The notes: generated from the letters alone by a model not told the origin. Numbered from the stretch's first letter, positions 15,404-23,928 are shown. The stretch: 32,682 nucleotides of DNA from an uncultured Bacteroidota bacterium (GCA_903926605.1 CAIYJV010000108.1:1-32682); one strand, 5' to 3'. Made by a program: numbers and translations.

Positions 15404-16219
15404 ATGAAGAAAGTCCTTTTAGCAATGATGATAGCAGGTGGGTTTACCGCGGCAAATGCACAGCAACCACCAATTGACATGCAATCTGGCATGTCTGATT
15501 GCAAACATTGGTTGGTTTATGGCGATTTCGGGTACAATACACAGACGAATGACAACACCGGAAACTCAACCAAATTGGTAAATACTAATTGGTCTGTAAA
15601 TCCGGGGCTTGGCTACAAGCTGAGCGAACATTTTACGGTTGGTGTTCAGGGTGGTATCGCTTTTTCTCATTCTAAAGTAAGCTATACCGGTTTTTCGAGC
15701 TATTACGAAAACAAAACCGATTCCTGGACTTTGGGTGGTTTTATTCGTCACAATTGCTGTGATCTTGGAAAAACTTTTTATTGCTTCAGCCAGTTGAATG
15801 CTTCTTATGTTGGACTTGATGCCTATCCAAACCTTAACTACCTGGCAAGCAGCTTTAATACCACTACTTCTGATCAGATCACAAATGGTTACGGTTTTCA
15901 GGCTAGCTGGATACCTTCGCTCGGTATAAGGCTGCCACACGATTATTCGCTCGAACTAAATCTGGGTGGTATCGGTTATTCCTATATTACACAGGATCAT
16001 GGCAACGGAACATCCAGCAACATGAATGTTACCTTTGGTCAGGATATCAGGATCGGTGTAGCAAAAGACTTTAATTTCCGTCGTGCGTCCGATGCACGTG
16101 CTTTCCGTGAGCCAGATATGGAACTGCACAATCGCAGTATTGAAAACATGGGTGGTGATGATGAAGACGGCGGAAGTCGCAAGGGTGGCCGCAAGAACCA
16201 TGATATGGACGATGAGTGA
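15404..16219 (+). CDS. Outer-membrane-like protein with charged tail, paralogue 3 of 3
   Basis: This 271-aa protein is more divergent than the first two but has the same plan. A signal peptide comes first (MKKVLLAMMIAGGFTAANAQ), then the WLVYGDFGYNT opening strand. GLGYKLSEHFTVGVQGG, WTLGGFIRHNCCDLG and YSLELNLGGIGYSYI follow, then the last strand DIRIGVAKDFNF. The tail of about 45 residues ends GGDDEDGGSRKGGRKNHDMDDE. The paired Cys-Cys (HNCCDLG) is unusual for an outer-membrane barrel. It lies 60 nt after paralogue 2 and is followed by a good terminator, so it probably ends the transcript. Function is unknown. Confidence 0.87.
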   Translation: MKKVLLAMMIAGGFTAANAQQPPIDMQSGMSDCKHWLVYGDFGYNTQTNDNTGNSTKLVNTNWSVNPGLGYKLSEHFTVGVQGGIAFSHSKVSYTGFSSYYENKTDSWTLGGFIRHNCCDLGKTFYCFSQLNASYVGLDAYPNLNYLASSFNTTTSDQITNGYGFQASWIPSLGIRLPHDYSLELNLGGIGYSYITQDHGNGTSSNMNVTFGQDIRIGVAKDFNFRRASDARAFREPDMELHNRSIENMGGDDEDGGSRKGGRKNHDMDDE

Positions 16220-16244
16220 TTACTTATCCAAACGAAAAATAGTC

Positions 16245-16276
16245 AACTGCCTCCGATTCGGGGGCAGTTTCGTTTT
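16245..16276 (+). terminator. Intrinsic terminator after the paralogue cluster
   Basis: AACTGCCTCC and GGGGGCAGTT form a 10-bp stem (one G-T pair) around GATTC, followed by TTTCGTTTT. Flanking CCAAACGA and TCGTTTTGG can extend the stem. Confidence 0.8.
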
Positions 16277-16300
16277 GGGCCAAACCCATTTCCGTCAAGC

Positions 16301-16443
16301 AATACCAATTAAACTTCAAAAAACGACATTTCGATCCAGCCGTCTGTTTCGGCTAAAGCCCGAAAAACAAGGGCTTATGACCACGATCTAACGATCGTGG
16401 CAACTACTTTTCGTGGCTATTTTTGTTGTCTAGATGGTATAAC
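16301..16443 (+). mobile_element. MITE-like repeat, copy 1 (143 bp)
   Basis: This is a 143-bp element, about 90% identical to the one at 16705-16847. Its ends are imperfect terminal inverted repeats: ATACCAATTAAAC at the left, and ATACCATCTAGAC read inward from the right (10 of 13 match). Inside are three hairpins in a row: AGCCG/CGGCT, AAGCCC/GGGCTT and CCACGATC/GATCGTGG with loop TAAC. It encodes nothing. I infer a non-autonomous mobile element or a structured interspersed repeat. No target-site duplication could be defined. Confidence 0.75.
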
Positions 16444-16704
16444 AAATTGCTGCGCGTCTGCTGATTCTCTAATTGAGTGATACTCCGTTTCACTTCGTTA
16501 CTAGTGGAGGTGTGGCAGAATATGCGTAAATACAATGCCGCCAGTAGTTTCAGGTAGGCGAATGTGGACCAGGTAAACTGTGGCGTGTTTAATTCGAAAT
16601 TATAAGTTGGACGTGCTGTTGATTCATTCTACTTGCGTTTACCTAGTCACGGAGGAGTAGAGCCCGTGTTGGCGTACACACTTTTTCGGTCTCAGCAATA
16701 AAGT
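16444..16704. other. Spacer between the two MITE-like copies, no gene seen
   Basis: These 261 bp lie between the two direct repeat copies. No open frame of useful length, RNA gene, hairpin terminator or recognisable promoter is visible. It may be old intergenic DNA or a decayed insert. Confidence 0.6.
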
Positions 16705-16847
16705 AATACCAATTAAACTTCAAAAAACGACATTTCGACCCAGCCGTCTGTTTCGGCTAAAGCCCTAAAGACAATGGCTTTTGACCACGATCTAAAGATC
16801 GTGGCAACTACTTTTCATGCCAATTTTTGTTGTCTAAATGGTATAAC
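16705..16847 (+). mobile_element. MITE-like repeat, copy 2 (143 bp)
   Basis: Same length, orientation and termini as copy 1. The second hairpin is AAAGCC/GGCTTT here rather than AAGCCC/GGGCTT, so pairing is retained although the bases have changed. The third hairpin is identical apart from its loop (TAAA). It ends 33 nt from the minus-strand gene 16881-17171 and so lies just downstream of that gene's stop. Confidence 0.75.
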
Positions 16848-16880
16848 TGAGATTCCGCCGAGGTGATCTTACCCGGTGTT

Positions 16881-17171
16881 TTACTTAGGCTTTTTGTAGA
16901 TGAAAAGTTGGTGACCGGAGATTTCACCTGTGTTTTGGTCAATGTAAAAATTATCTACTGTATCGCCTGGTTGAACCTTGGTTGTGCTGTCTCGTTTCAC
17001 CCATTTGCGCTCGAGTATTTTTCCGGTTTCTTTATCCATAACGATCACGCTGTCGTAGGTTGGCGTGGGTGACATACCCTTTTTGCCGGTAACTTTGCCG
17101 TCACCCATACTATGGGTCGGCATGATTGCAGCTAATGCAACACTAATAGAAACTAATTTCAGGATTTTCAT
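16881..17171 (-). CDS. Small secreted protein of unknown function
   Basis: This is a 96-aa protein with an N-terminal signal (MKILKLVSISVALAAIMPTHS, cleavage near 20-22). A short polar domain follows, rich in Lys, Asp and Thr: VTGKKGMSPTPTYDSVIVMD, then KETGKILERKWVKRDSTTK, then DNFYIDQNTGEISGHQLFIY. The two 'D-TGxI' turns (DKETGKILE and DQNTGEISG) look like a repeated beta-hairpin. No family is recognised. It stands alone on the minus strand, next to a MITE-like repeat and separated from other minus-strand genes, so its expression is unpredictable. Confidence 0.7.
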   Translation of the reverse strand: MKILKLVSISVALAAIMPTHSMGDGKVTGKKGMSPTPTYDSVIVMDKETGKILERKWVKRDSTTKVQPGDTVDNFYIDQNTGEISGHQLFIYKKPK

Positions 17172-17348
17172 AGTTTGAAATTTTGGAGCAAAGAAAATGC
17201 GTTTTTTATTTTGTCTGTATGATTTTTGTCATGTAAATATTGAAGCCTTTCAATGTCTGAAACACCCGTTAGTATAGCAACCGCAGACTCTGGACGCCGC
17301 AAACGCTTATGCCCGCCGCCGATGCTATTTCGCCATTGCTATAAGTTG

Positions 17349-17356
17349 TAATTTTG
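17349..17356 (+). promoter_or_regulatory. -7 box very close to the start codon
   Basis: TAATTTTG matches TAnnTTTG in full and ends only 7 nt before ATG 17364. If used, the transcript would be leaderless or nearly so. No TTTG at -33 is present. Confidence 0.4.
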
Positions 17357-17363
17357 ACTGATT

Positions 17364-17882
17364 ATGAAATTCAAATACAAGCAGGTCTTTAAAGTTTTTG
17401 TTTTGTGCCTGCTCCCGGCGTGTTTGCGCGCACAAGAGTCTGATTTTAACGATGCGGTAACGGCCATTATGCGCGATGCGCCGAGCGACTTCAGGGATGT
17501 AAAAGGAAAGCAAAAGAACAACAGCATTTTTGCCATTGTTTGGGATTGCAGTATACGCGTACCCGGCACTATTGCATCCAGGTTTGTGTATTCGAAGGGA
17601 CTGTATTACGAAGGCGCATTGGCTCAGACAACGGACACCGCGCAAATTAGAAAAGTATACACGGAGTATGCTGCGAAACTGGATTCACTACTGGTGCCGC
17701 AACGATATCAACGGAACGACTTTGAGAATTTTTATCCCGGTTTGGAGCATTTTCCGAAAGCCACCTGGTTGCCGGAACGACCCAAAAATCCCTTGGAAGC
17801 GCTCCCACATCTGGCACTTGAAGTGATGTATAGTAAAGAATTGAAGTCCTTTACGGCTGTGATGTTTATTTACGAACACTAA
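17364..17882 (+). CDS. Secreted hypothetical protein
   Basis: This is a 172-aa protein with a signal peptide (VFVLCLLPACLRAQ, cleavage about 23). The mature part has no recognised family. It shows an N-terminal helix (DFNDAVTAIMRDAPSDFRDV), a compact middle with IVWDCSIRVPGT, then YAAKLDSLLVPQRY and a C-terminal strand pair (LALEVMYSKEL and FTAVMFIYEH). The general plan, a small secreted alpha/beta domain, is like uncharacterised Bacteroidota periplasmic proteins. The stop is only 5 nt from that of the convergent beta-barrel gene at 17888. Confidence 0.8.
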   Translation: MKFKYKQVFKVFVLCLLPACLRAQESDFNDAVTAIMRDAPSDFRDVKGKQKNNSIFAIVWDCSIRVPGTIASRFVYSKGLYYEGALAQTTDTAQIRKVYTEYAAKLDSLLVPQRYQRNDFENFYPGLEHFPKATWLPERPKNPLEALPHLALEVMYSKELKSFTAVMFIYEH

Positions 17883-17887
17883 ATGAA

Positions 17888-18517
17888 TCAGTGGTGCAGA
17901 CCAAAAAGGAAGCCTATGCCCAGCATTGGGCCGCCAGGTTTGCGCAGATCCATACCGCGCTTCGACTTGTCTGCGAGTGCGGGACCGTTATAATCCATGT
18001 GGTAAATTGGTTCCGTGAAGGGCATACTCCAGCCACCGGTAACGAAAAAACGGTTCGGCCCTTTCGCAAACCGCATATAATAGGACGCACCCAGATAAGC
18101 ACCACCCACAGCGTCCATATTGATAGTTACGTCTTCGCGAACATTGTTCATAGTATGCATACGGCCCCGGAAGTTGTAAACGCCCGAATTGAAGAATAAT
18201 CCTGCCGTCAAGGCCCACCCCAGCTGCTTCCGCTTTACAAAATACTTGCAGTCCAGATGAGATTTGTTGCCCCACCAGCTAAAGCCGAGACCTGTACCGA
18301 TGACAATATATTTTTTTACGGGGAACTCGAAGTCAACGCCGAGTACTCCACTTGGATTCCCGATACCAGAACTAAGGCCGACCAGTGCGAAAGGTGCCCG
18401 ATGTTTTTTTACAGGACCAGCCGTTTTTTTAGCAGAGGAGTCCAGACTACCTGCAACCTGTCCGGACACAAACGCGCTAGAGGCGCAAAAGACCAAAAAC
18501 AAAATTATTTTTTTCAC
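17888..18517 (-). CDS. Probable outer-membrane beta-barrel protein
   Basis: This is a 209-aa protein with a signal peptide (MKKIILFLVFCASSAFVSGQ). A lysine-rich linker follows (SSAKKTAGPVKKHRAPF). The rest is a series of amphipathic strands: ALVGLSSGIGNPSGVLGVDFEFP, YIVIGTGLGFSWWG, LGWALTAGLFFNSGVYNFRG and AVGGAYLGASYYMRFA. It ends in FFVTGGWSMPF and GPMLGIGFLFGLHH. This fits a small Bacteroidota outer-membrane barrel; the specific family is unknown. It is transcribed towards the 17364 gene with overlapping 3' regions likely, since only 5 nt separate the stops. Upstream (18518-18595) lies the end of the cytochrome gene on the same strand, so an operon with it is possible. Confidence 0.82.
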   Translation of the reverse strand: MKKIILFLVFCASSAFVSGQVAGSLDSSAKKTAGPVKKHRAPFALVGLSSGIGNPSGVLGVDFEFPVKKYIVIGTGLGFSWWGNKSHLDCKYFVKRKQLGWALTAGLFFNSGVYNFRGRMHTMNNVREDVTINMDAVGGAYLGASYYMRFAKGPNRFFVTGGWSMPFTEPIYHMDYNGPALADKSKRGMDLRKPGGPMLGIGFLFGLHH

Positions 18518-18595
18518 GTTGCGGTTGTTACTGTTGTTACCGCATAAAGTTATGAAGAAGCAAAGGATTTCAGCTGCTTACAGAGATTAAATTTT

Positions 18596-20530
18596 TCATT
18601 TGTGATTCATGTCCTGCCACATGGCTTTGGCTTGCTGGTTGTCGGGGTGTTTGATCAGCAAGTGACTGAGGCATTTTTTTAAGTCGGCATCTCTGTTTGT
18701 TTTGTGAAAATACACTGCGAGGTTTATCAGGGTCATCGCATTGTCGGGATCCAGACACCGAGCTTTTTCGAAATAATAAAAGGCAGAGTCATTTTCTTCC
18801 CGGCGCATGAGCAGATATCCCAGGTTGGTGTTGGCATTCACATAATTTGGGTTTTCGTGGAGTATGAGCCGGAACACTCTTTCTGCATCTTCGGTTCCAC
18901 CTACCGATATCAGGCAAATCCCGAATTTATATTCAAAGTCCAGCGCGTATTTGCGCAGTTGCACCGTACGGGCATACCAGCTTACGGCCTTTTCCGGTTG
19001 CAATTGTTTGTAGTAAGATTCGCCAACACGGTAAGTGGTCCAAGGATCAGAATATGCTACCGGACCAATAGAATCCGCACAGTTGGTCACCCTTTTATAT
19101 TCACCCTTCCAGAACCAGGCCCGGATCAGATCTCTGTTTTGTGCGGTAGTTCGCTCGGCATCACCCGCTTTTTCGAGGTAGTATAATGCAGAGTCCAGCA
19201 ATCCGGGCGACTGAATATATCTTTCGTAGAACTCCAGAAATCCGCGTGCGCGGGATATTGCTCCGGGATCATCATTGTTGATGCACTGCATGCCGAGGAA
19301 AGCAGTGATTTGCTTTTCGGCAGAGTCTGCCGCAGGGCGTTTTCTGATAAAATGGTCTGTTACGGCCACGTGGGGAATATCAATACTGCTGTTGTGCGGC
19401 ATGTGGCACAGTACGCAGTCGTTTTGGCTGGCGTTGCGAATCTCTTTCTTTTCCGAGCATTGTTTTCCGCCGGTATGGCACCCAATACAGGCGTTCAGGT
19501 ATGTTTTTCGATCCGTGTATTTTACGCTAACGTGAGGGTTATGGCAGGTAATACAGCTCAGCTTGCCCGACTCGGTGAAGCATCTGCTTTTCTTCATCCG
19601 TTCCACATGCGATGCCATGATCATTTTATCCTGGGCGCCTTTGTAACCCGGCATGTACACATTTTCCATCTCAGATAATTTCATGCCCGGTCTGAAGTCG
19701 AAAAATGACTTGCCGTCCTGGAGCGAGGCGATGCCTTGCAAGTGGCAGCGCTGGCATACATTGTTCTGAAGTTCGGTGGGCAGTCTGCGTGGGTTGACGA
19801 TAGAGTAGTCAGGTCCTTTTGATGTGTCGACAAACTTGCCGGCCATTTTTTCTTTTACGTGTATGCTTCCGGGACCATGGCAGCGTTCGCAGTCAATACC
19901 GGTTTTAACGGATACAAATTTGTTGTCGCTTTGGTTGTCAAATACCGGGTATCCGTTGTGGCAGGTCATACATTCAGCCTCTATCATGCGCTGAAATCGG
20001 GTGTTGGCACCCTTCTCGAATCCCGGAGCCAGGTCCCACCGGTGTTTCTGCGTATAAAAAGTAATAGGTGCCTGATACAGATAGCCATTGATGCTGAAGA
20101 GATGTGAGTTGGTATGTTGCCCTGAACCAATGATGTAGTCTATTTTCTGAATCCTTTTGTGTACAGTATCGTTACCCGCCAGCCGGAACTCCATGATGTA
20201 CAGTGAATCTCCGTTCCAGAATGGCTTATAATAGTAGTCGAGTGCTGAGTCGTAGACCAGCGCTATTTTCGGGTCGAAATCTCCCGCAGACTTTTGCTTC
20301 GTGGCATAGTCGAACGACTGACCCATGCCTGTTTTAATAAAGGTCTGATATATGGGCTCGTGGCAGTTTCTGCAAGCTTGCATACCCACGTAATGCGCAC
20401 TTGTGTCGTAGACGTTGCGCCATTCCGAAGTCCCACTCTCTTTGCGGGAAGTACAATAAAATCCCTGGGTCGCTAAAAGCGATACCAAAACTGAAAGAAT
20501 AATAAATTTTACGGTCCGCGCTTTCATCAT
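18596..20530 (-). CDS. Seven-haem c-type cytochrome with C-terminal TPR domain
   Basis: From ATG 20530 this is a 644-aa exported protein with a hydrophobic N-terminal segment (about 8-22). Seven CxxCH haem c sites are visible in order: CRNCH (about 53-57), CMTCH, CERCH, CQRCH, CITCH, CIGCH and CVLCH. They lie in the first two thirds, with scattered extra histidines as possible distal ligands. The last 230 residues hold TPR-like helix pairs (for example DPWTTYRVGESYYKQLQPEKAV, NANTNLGYLLMRREENDSAF). The architecture recalls cytochrome c554-like multihaem proteins, which carry periplasmic electrons; the redox partner is unknown. The open frame extends to 20569 but overlaps the -7 box at 20567-20574. 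The later start is therefore preferred; ATG 20527 is the alternative. Confidence 0.92.
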   Translation of the reverse strand: MMKARTVKFIILSVLVSLLATQGFYCTSRKESGTSEWRNVYDTSAHYVGMQACRNCHEPIYQTFIKTGMGQSFDYATKQKSAGDFDPKIALVYDSALDYYYKPFWNGDSLYIMEFRLAGNDTVHKRIQKIDYIIGSGQHTNSHLFSINGYLYQAPITFYTQKHRWDLAPGFEKGANTRFQRMIEAECMTCHNGYPVFDNQSDNKFVSVKTGIDCERCHGPGSIHVKEKMAGKFVDTSKGPDYSIVNPRRLPTELQNNVCQRCHLQGIASLQDGKSFFDFRPGMKLSEMENVYMPGYKGAQDKMIMASHVERMKKSRCFTESGKLSCITCHNPHVSVKYTDRKTYLNACIGCHTGGKQCSEKKEIRNASQNDCVLCHMPHNSSIDIPHVAVTDHFIRKRPAADSAEKQITAFLGMQCINNDDPGAISRARGFLEFYERYIQSPGLLDSALYYLEKAGDAERTTAQNRDLIRAWFWKGEYKRVTNCADSIGPVAYSDPWTTYRVGESYYKQLQPEKAVSWYARTVQLRKYALDFEYKFGICLISVGGTEDAERVFRLILHENPNYVNANTNLGYLLMRREENDSAFYYFEKARCLDPDNAMTLINLAVYFHKTNRDADLKKCLSHLLIKHPDNQQAKAMWQDMNHK

Positions 20531-20566
20531 TGTGCTTGACTGGATGCACTCCGGCACCCGCGTCGC

Positions 20567-20574
20567 CAAAATTA
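20567..20574 (-). promoter_or_regulatory. Probable -7 box of the multihaem cytochrome gene
   Basis: Minus-strand TAATTTTG fully matches TAnnTTTG. It lies 36 nt before ATG 20530 and decides between start codons, because the longer frame would begin inside the promoter. A -33 element is not clear. Confidence 0.45.
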
Positions 20575-20773
20575 AGCAAATAGTTTCCCATACCTAATGC
20601 GGTCAAAACGCCATGGCATATTGTGTACATCATGATATCGGTTTAATTTTTGTGAATGATTATCAAAAAACAAAAAATAGTGATACATTTATCTTGCTTT
20701 TGGGTGTTGCATTTCGGTCAGCCCTGGCAAAGTGAATGAATTTCGTATTCCAGGTTTACAAAAATTTCAGTTT

Positions 20774-21343
20774 ATGATACTAAATTTTAAATCTCTCGGT
20801 TTTTTGTTAGTGGCCCTTATTTCGCTCGCGTTTCGGGCAACTGCTCAGGACTTTTGTAAGCAAATAAAAACGGAGGTTACTGACAAGACCACTTTCTCGT
20901 ATACTGCACCGAATGACAGTACCCGAATTTGTCCACTCAAAATATCCAGGAACTACAGTACGAATCCGGAAATAGAATTTGACAATTTTTCGGTAACCTT
21001 TTTCGTTACCGGCGACTTGCAGGAGTTTTTTAAGAAGAATCCGGATGGTGACGGTGCCAACGACAGCCGCAAACTGATCGTTGAGTTTGATGACAATACC
21101 CGGTACGTAGATGATTCGGTAACAATTTCTTACGAACATCTAAATGATATTCAACTCATTGTGAAAAGCGTATTTGTAGGTATTGAAAAGAAAAACGTGT
21201 CTAATTTTTCGGATAAAAAGATTGCGAAGTTTTCATTCGGGGGGCTGCAGCGAACCATAACACCCGACTCTGCACTTGCCTACAAAAGCTATATTCAATG
21301 TATTAAAAACGTGAAACAACTGACCGACCCACCACAGGAATAA
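20774..21343 (+). CDS. Secreted hypothetical protein
   Basis: From ATG 20774 the product has 189 aa, with a signal peptide (LGFLLVALISLAFRATAQ, cleavage about 25). The frame is open back to a GTG at 20732, but that extension would bury the signal peptide. The mature protein is small and rich in beta strands and Asp/Asn: TTFSYTAPNDSTRICPLKIS, FDNFSVTFFVTGDL, KLIVEFDDNTRYVDDSVTIS and QLIVKSVFVGIEKK. Two cysteines early in the domain and one near the end (YIQCIKN) may form disulphides. No family is recognised. It precedes the S46 peptidase gene by 44 nt, but a separate -7 box in that gap suggests independent transcription. Confidence 0.78.
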   Translation: MILNFKSLGFLLVALISLAFRATAQDFCKQIKTEVTDKTTFSYTAPNDSTRICPLKISRNYSTNPEIEFDNFSVTFFVTGDLQEFFKKNPDGDGANDSRKLIVEFDDNTRYVDDSVTISYEHLNDIQLIVKSVFVGIEKKNVSNFSDKKIAKFSFGGLQRTITPDSALAYKSYIQCIKNVKQLTDPPQE

Positions 21344-21362
21344 GAATTACGGTCTGGTTTTA

Positions 21363-21370
21363 TACATTTG
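21363..21370 (+). promoter_or_regulatory. Probable -7 box of the S46 peptidase gene
   Basis: TACATTTG fully matches TAnnTTTG and lies 17 nt before ATG 21388. No clear -33 TTTG accompanies it. Confidence 0.45.
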
Positions 21371-21387
21371 CAGCCTAATTGCACAAC

Positions 21388-23568
21388 ATGAAAAAAATAA
21401 TTTTGTTATTGGCCATTTTCTCGTCGTTTGGAGTGGCTAAAGCCGATGAAGGCATGTGGATACCAATGCTCATTGGCAAGAACTATGACGAAATGGTTCG
21501 TCTGGGTCTGAAACTTACGAAAGACGACCTGTACGCCATCAATAATAGCAGCCTCAAGGATGCTATTCTCCAGTTTGGCGGGGGGTGTACAGCAGAGATG
21601 GTTTCTTCCAACGGATTGCTTATTACCAACCACCATTGCGGATACGATGCGATCGCCAACCTCAGTACGGTAGACCGTAACCTGCTGGACAACGGTTTCT
21701 GGGCACACAATATGAAGGAAGAATTGCCCGCCAAGGGCGTGACTGCTTTGTTTCTTCAGAGTATGGAAGATATTACTGACCAGGTAAAGGCAGCCACTGC
21801 CGGCACGACGGGTGAAGCATATAACCACAAGTACGACAGCCTGAAGAAGAAAATTGAAGATGCGCGCGGCGAAAAAGGAAAATTCGTGGCCAATGTGAAA
21901 GATTATTTCAACGGCAATCAGACATTGTTGCTCATCTACCGTCGCTATACCGATGTGCGTCTGGTCGGCACGCCACCACGGTCGCTGGGCAAATTTGGCG
22001 GCGATACCGACAACTGGATGTGGCCAAGGCATACCGCAGATTTTTCTATGTTCCGTATATACGCCGACAGCAATAATCTGCCCAAGCCATACAGCGCCAC
22101 CAATGTGCCTTACCATCCCGGCAAGTCACTGCCTGTATCAATCAAGGGCGTGCAGGAGCATGACTTCGCGATGATTTTTGGATATCCCGGACGTACCAAC
22201 CGTTATGAGGTTTCCTATGGTGTGGATCTTGCGGTAAATGATGTGAATCCGACCATCGTGACTATCCGAGATCTGCGGCTTAGTATCATGAAGAAGCACA
22301 TGAACCTTAACAAAGCTATTTACCTCCAGCTTACCAGTTCTTATTCCAGCATTGCCAATTACTGGAAGTACTACATTGGACAGACAGAGCAATTGAAAAG
22401 GCTTTATGTGGTAGATCAGAAACAGGCATCTGAAACAGCATTTACGAATTGGGTGAAGACGGCCAAGCCTGAAGACGCGGAGCTGATGAAAAAGTTTGCG
22501 ACGCTTTACACTGACTACAAGCCTTATGCAAAGCAACCGTATTACTACGGCGAGTGTTTTCGTGCACCTGCGCTGACACGTATGGCGCTGGGGTTGAAAC
22601 CTATGTACGACTGGATGCAGCGCAGAGCAGCAGCTGGTATGAAGGCTAAGATCACGGGTACAGAAACCGACAGCTTGAAGAAATATGCCGATATGGCAAA
22701 GTCTGCACGCAGGGCCGCACAAAAAGATTTTGAAGCAGCCACCGATCAGGAAATGATGACAGAGATGCTGAAGTTGTACGCCAACGGAGTTCCTTCGAGC
22801 CAGTTGCCTCCCGTCTTTACAGAAAAAATCTTCAAGAAGAACAAAAAGGATCCTTCTGTCGCTGTCGCAGATTTTGTCGCTAAACTTTATGCGGGTACGA
22901 AACTTACAGATAGTAACGCCTATAACGCTCTTTGCGACAACCCGTCGCTGGATGCATTCTCAGCAGATCCCTGTGTTGATTTCGCAATTGCAGTAGCAGA
23001 CAATTACGACAAGAACTACAAGCCCAAAGTAGATGCCTTTACCGCTAAAAAAGCCGAATTGGCAAAGGAGTATGTGAAGGACCTGATGGAGTGGAAAAAA
23101 GACCAGAACTTCTATCCTGATGCCAATTCCACCATGCGCATCACTTACGGCGAAGTGCTGGGTTATGACCCCAAAGACGGAGAACATTTTAATTTCTTCA
23201 CAACCCTCGACGGACTTTGCGCCAAGTACAAAGCCGGAGACGACGAGTTTGACGCACCAAAAGAAATTATCAGCCTCAATAAATCGCGCGATTTTGGTCC
23301 CTATGCTGATAAAGATGGTACGCTGCATACCTCTTTTATCACTACCAACGATATCACCGGCGGCAACTCCGGAAGTCCCGTAATGAATGCCAACGGGGAG
23401 TACATTGGTGCTGCCTTCGACGGAAACTGGGAGGCCATGAGTGGCGACATAGCGTTTGACAAGGCCTACAAACGGACCATAGTTTGTGATGCCCGCTATA
23501 TTCTATTTATAATTGACAAGCTGGGCCATGCCGACAACCTGATAAAGGAAATGGACGTAAGGAAATAA
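21388..23568 (+). CDS. S46-family dipeptidyl-peptidase, DPP7-like
   Basis: This 726-aa periplasmic serine exopeptidase removes dipeptides from peptide N-termini. Its length matches the roughly 700-720 aa of DPP7 and DPP11. A signal peptide precedes ADEGMWIPMLI, the usual mature start of the family. The chymotrypsin-like halves show the catalytic histidine in LLITNHHCGYDAI (about 78-90) and the serine in TGGNSGSPV (Ser about 661). A helical domain lies between them. In AAFDGNWEAMSGD the residue after Phe-Asp is Gly (about 679). DPP7 has Gly there and prefers hydrophobic P1, while DPP11 has Arg and takes Asp/Glu. ATG 21388 is chosen over a TTG three codons upstream. A terminator follows. Confidence 0.95.
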   Translation: MKKIILLLAIFSSFGVAKADEGMWIPMLIGKNYDEMVRLGLKLTKDDLYAINNSSLKDAILQFGGGCTAEMVSSNGLLITNHHCGYDAIANLSTVDRNLLDNGFWAHNMKEELPAKGVTALFLQSMEDITDQVKAATAGTTGEAYNHKYDSLKKKIEDARGEKGKFVANVKDYFNGNQTLLLIYRRYTDVRLVGTPPRSLGKFGGDTDNWMWPRHTADFSMFRIYADSNNLPKPYSATNVPYHPGKSLPVSIKGVQEHDFAMIFGYPGRTNRYEVSYGVDLAVNDVNPTIVTIRDLRLSIMKKHMNLNKAIYLQLTSSYSSIANYWKYYIGQTEQLKRLYVVDQKQASETAFTNWVKTAKPEDAELMKKFATLYTDYKPYAKQPYYYGECFRAPALTRMALGLKPMYDWMQRRAAAGMKAKITGTETDSLKKYADMAKSARRAAQKDFEAATDQEMMTEMLKLYANGVPSSQLPPVFTEKIFKKNKKDPSVAVADFVAKLYAGTKLTDSNAYNALCDNPSLDAFSADPCVDFAIAVADNYDKNYKPKVDAFTAKKAELAKEYVKDLMEWKKDQNFYPDANSTMRITYGEVLGYDPKDGEHFNFFTTLDGLCAKYKAGDDEFDAPKEIISLNKSRDFGPYADKDGTLHTSFITTNDITGGNSGSPVMNANGEYIGAAFDGNWEAMSGDIAFDKAYKRTIVCDARYILFIIDKLGHADNLIKEMDVRK

Positions 23569-23587
23569 GTGATGATAAGCACAATGG

Positions 23588-23625
23588 AGCGGGGATGGAC
23601 AATGTTCGTCCCCGCTTTTATTTTA
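23588..23625 (+). terminator. Intrinsic terminator after the S46 peptidase gene
   Basis: AGCGGGGA and TCCCCGCT form a perfect 8-bp GC-rich stem around a 13-nt loop, followed by TTTTATTTT. Confidence 0.85.
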
Positions 23626-23736
23626 GGTCAAAAGCCTTGCGGTTCTTTATTTCAGAATTGGTCAATACCTTTTTTTGCTTATGGGTGCAATAATTTTTCT
23701 GCCGCTACGTTTTTAATGTGTACTAAATAATTCCTG

Positions 23737-23928
23737 ATGGAAAAAACTATACACAAGCTAAAATCACATACCGAGCTTCGCAACAAATCCCGCAACCGGG
23801 CTCAGGCCGAGCGTCATTTACACAGCGGTTGGACGGACGAAAGAATTTTGCAGCGTGCATCTGTACAACTGTTACAGCCCGATTCGCGTCTGGTTGCCGA
23901 CATTTTGCTCGCAGCCCGCCAAATATAG
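23737..23928 (+). CDS. Small basic hypothetical protein
   Basis: This 63-residue frame starts at ATG 23737 and has no signal peptide. It is rich in Arg, Lys and His (KLKSHTELRNKSRNRAQAER) and ends with a plausible helix (SVQLLQPDSRLVADILLAARQI). It lies between the S46 terminator and the His/Cys-rich gene, in a region otherwise without coding signal. The mixed composition and lack of stops make it plausible, but it could be a chance frame. No family is recognised. Confidence 0.4.
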   Translation: MEKTIHKLKSHTELRNKSRNRAQAERHLHSGWTDERILQRASVQLLQPDSRLVADILLAARQI

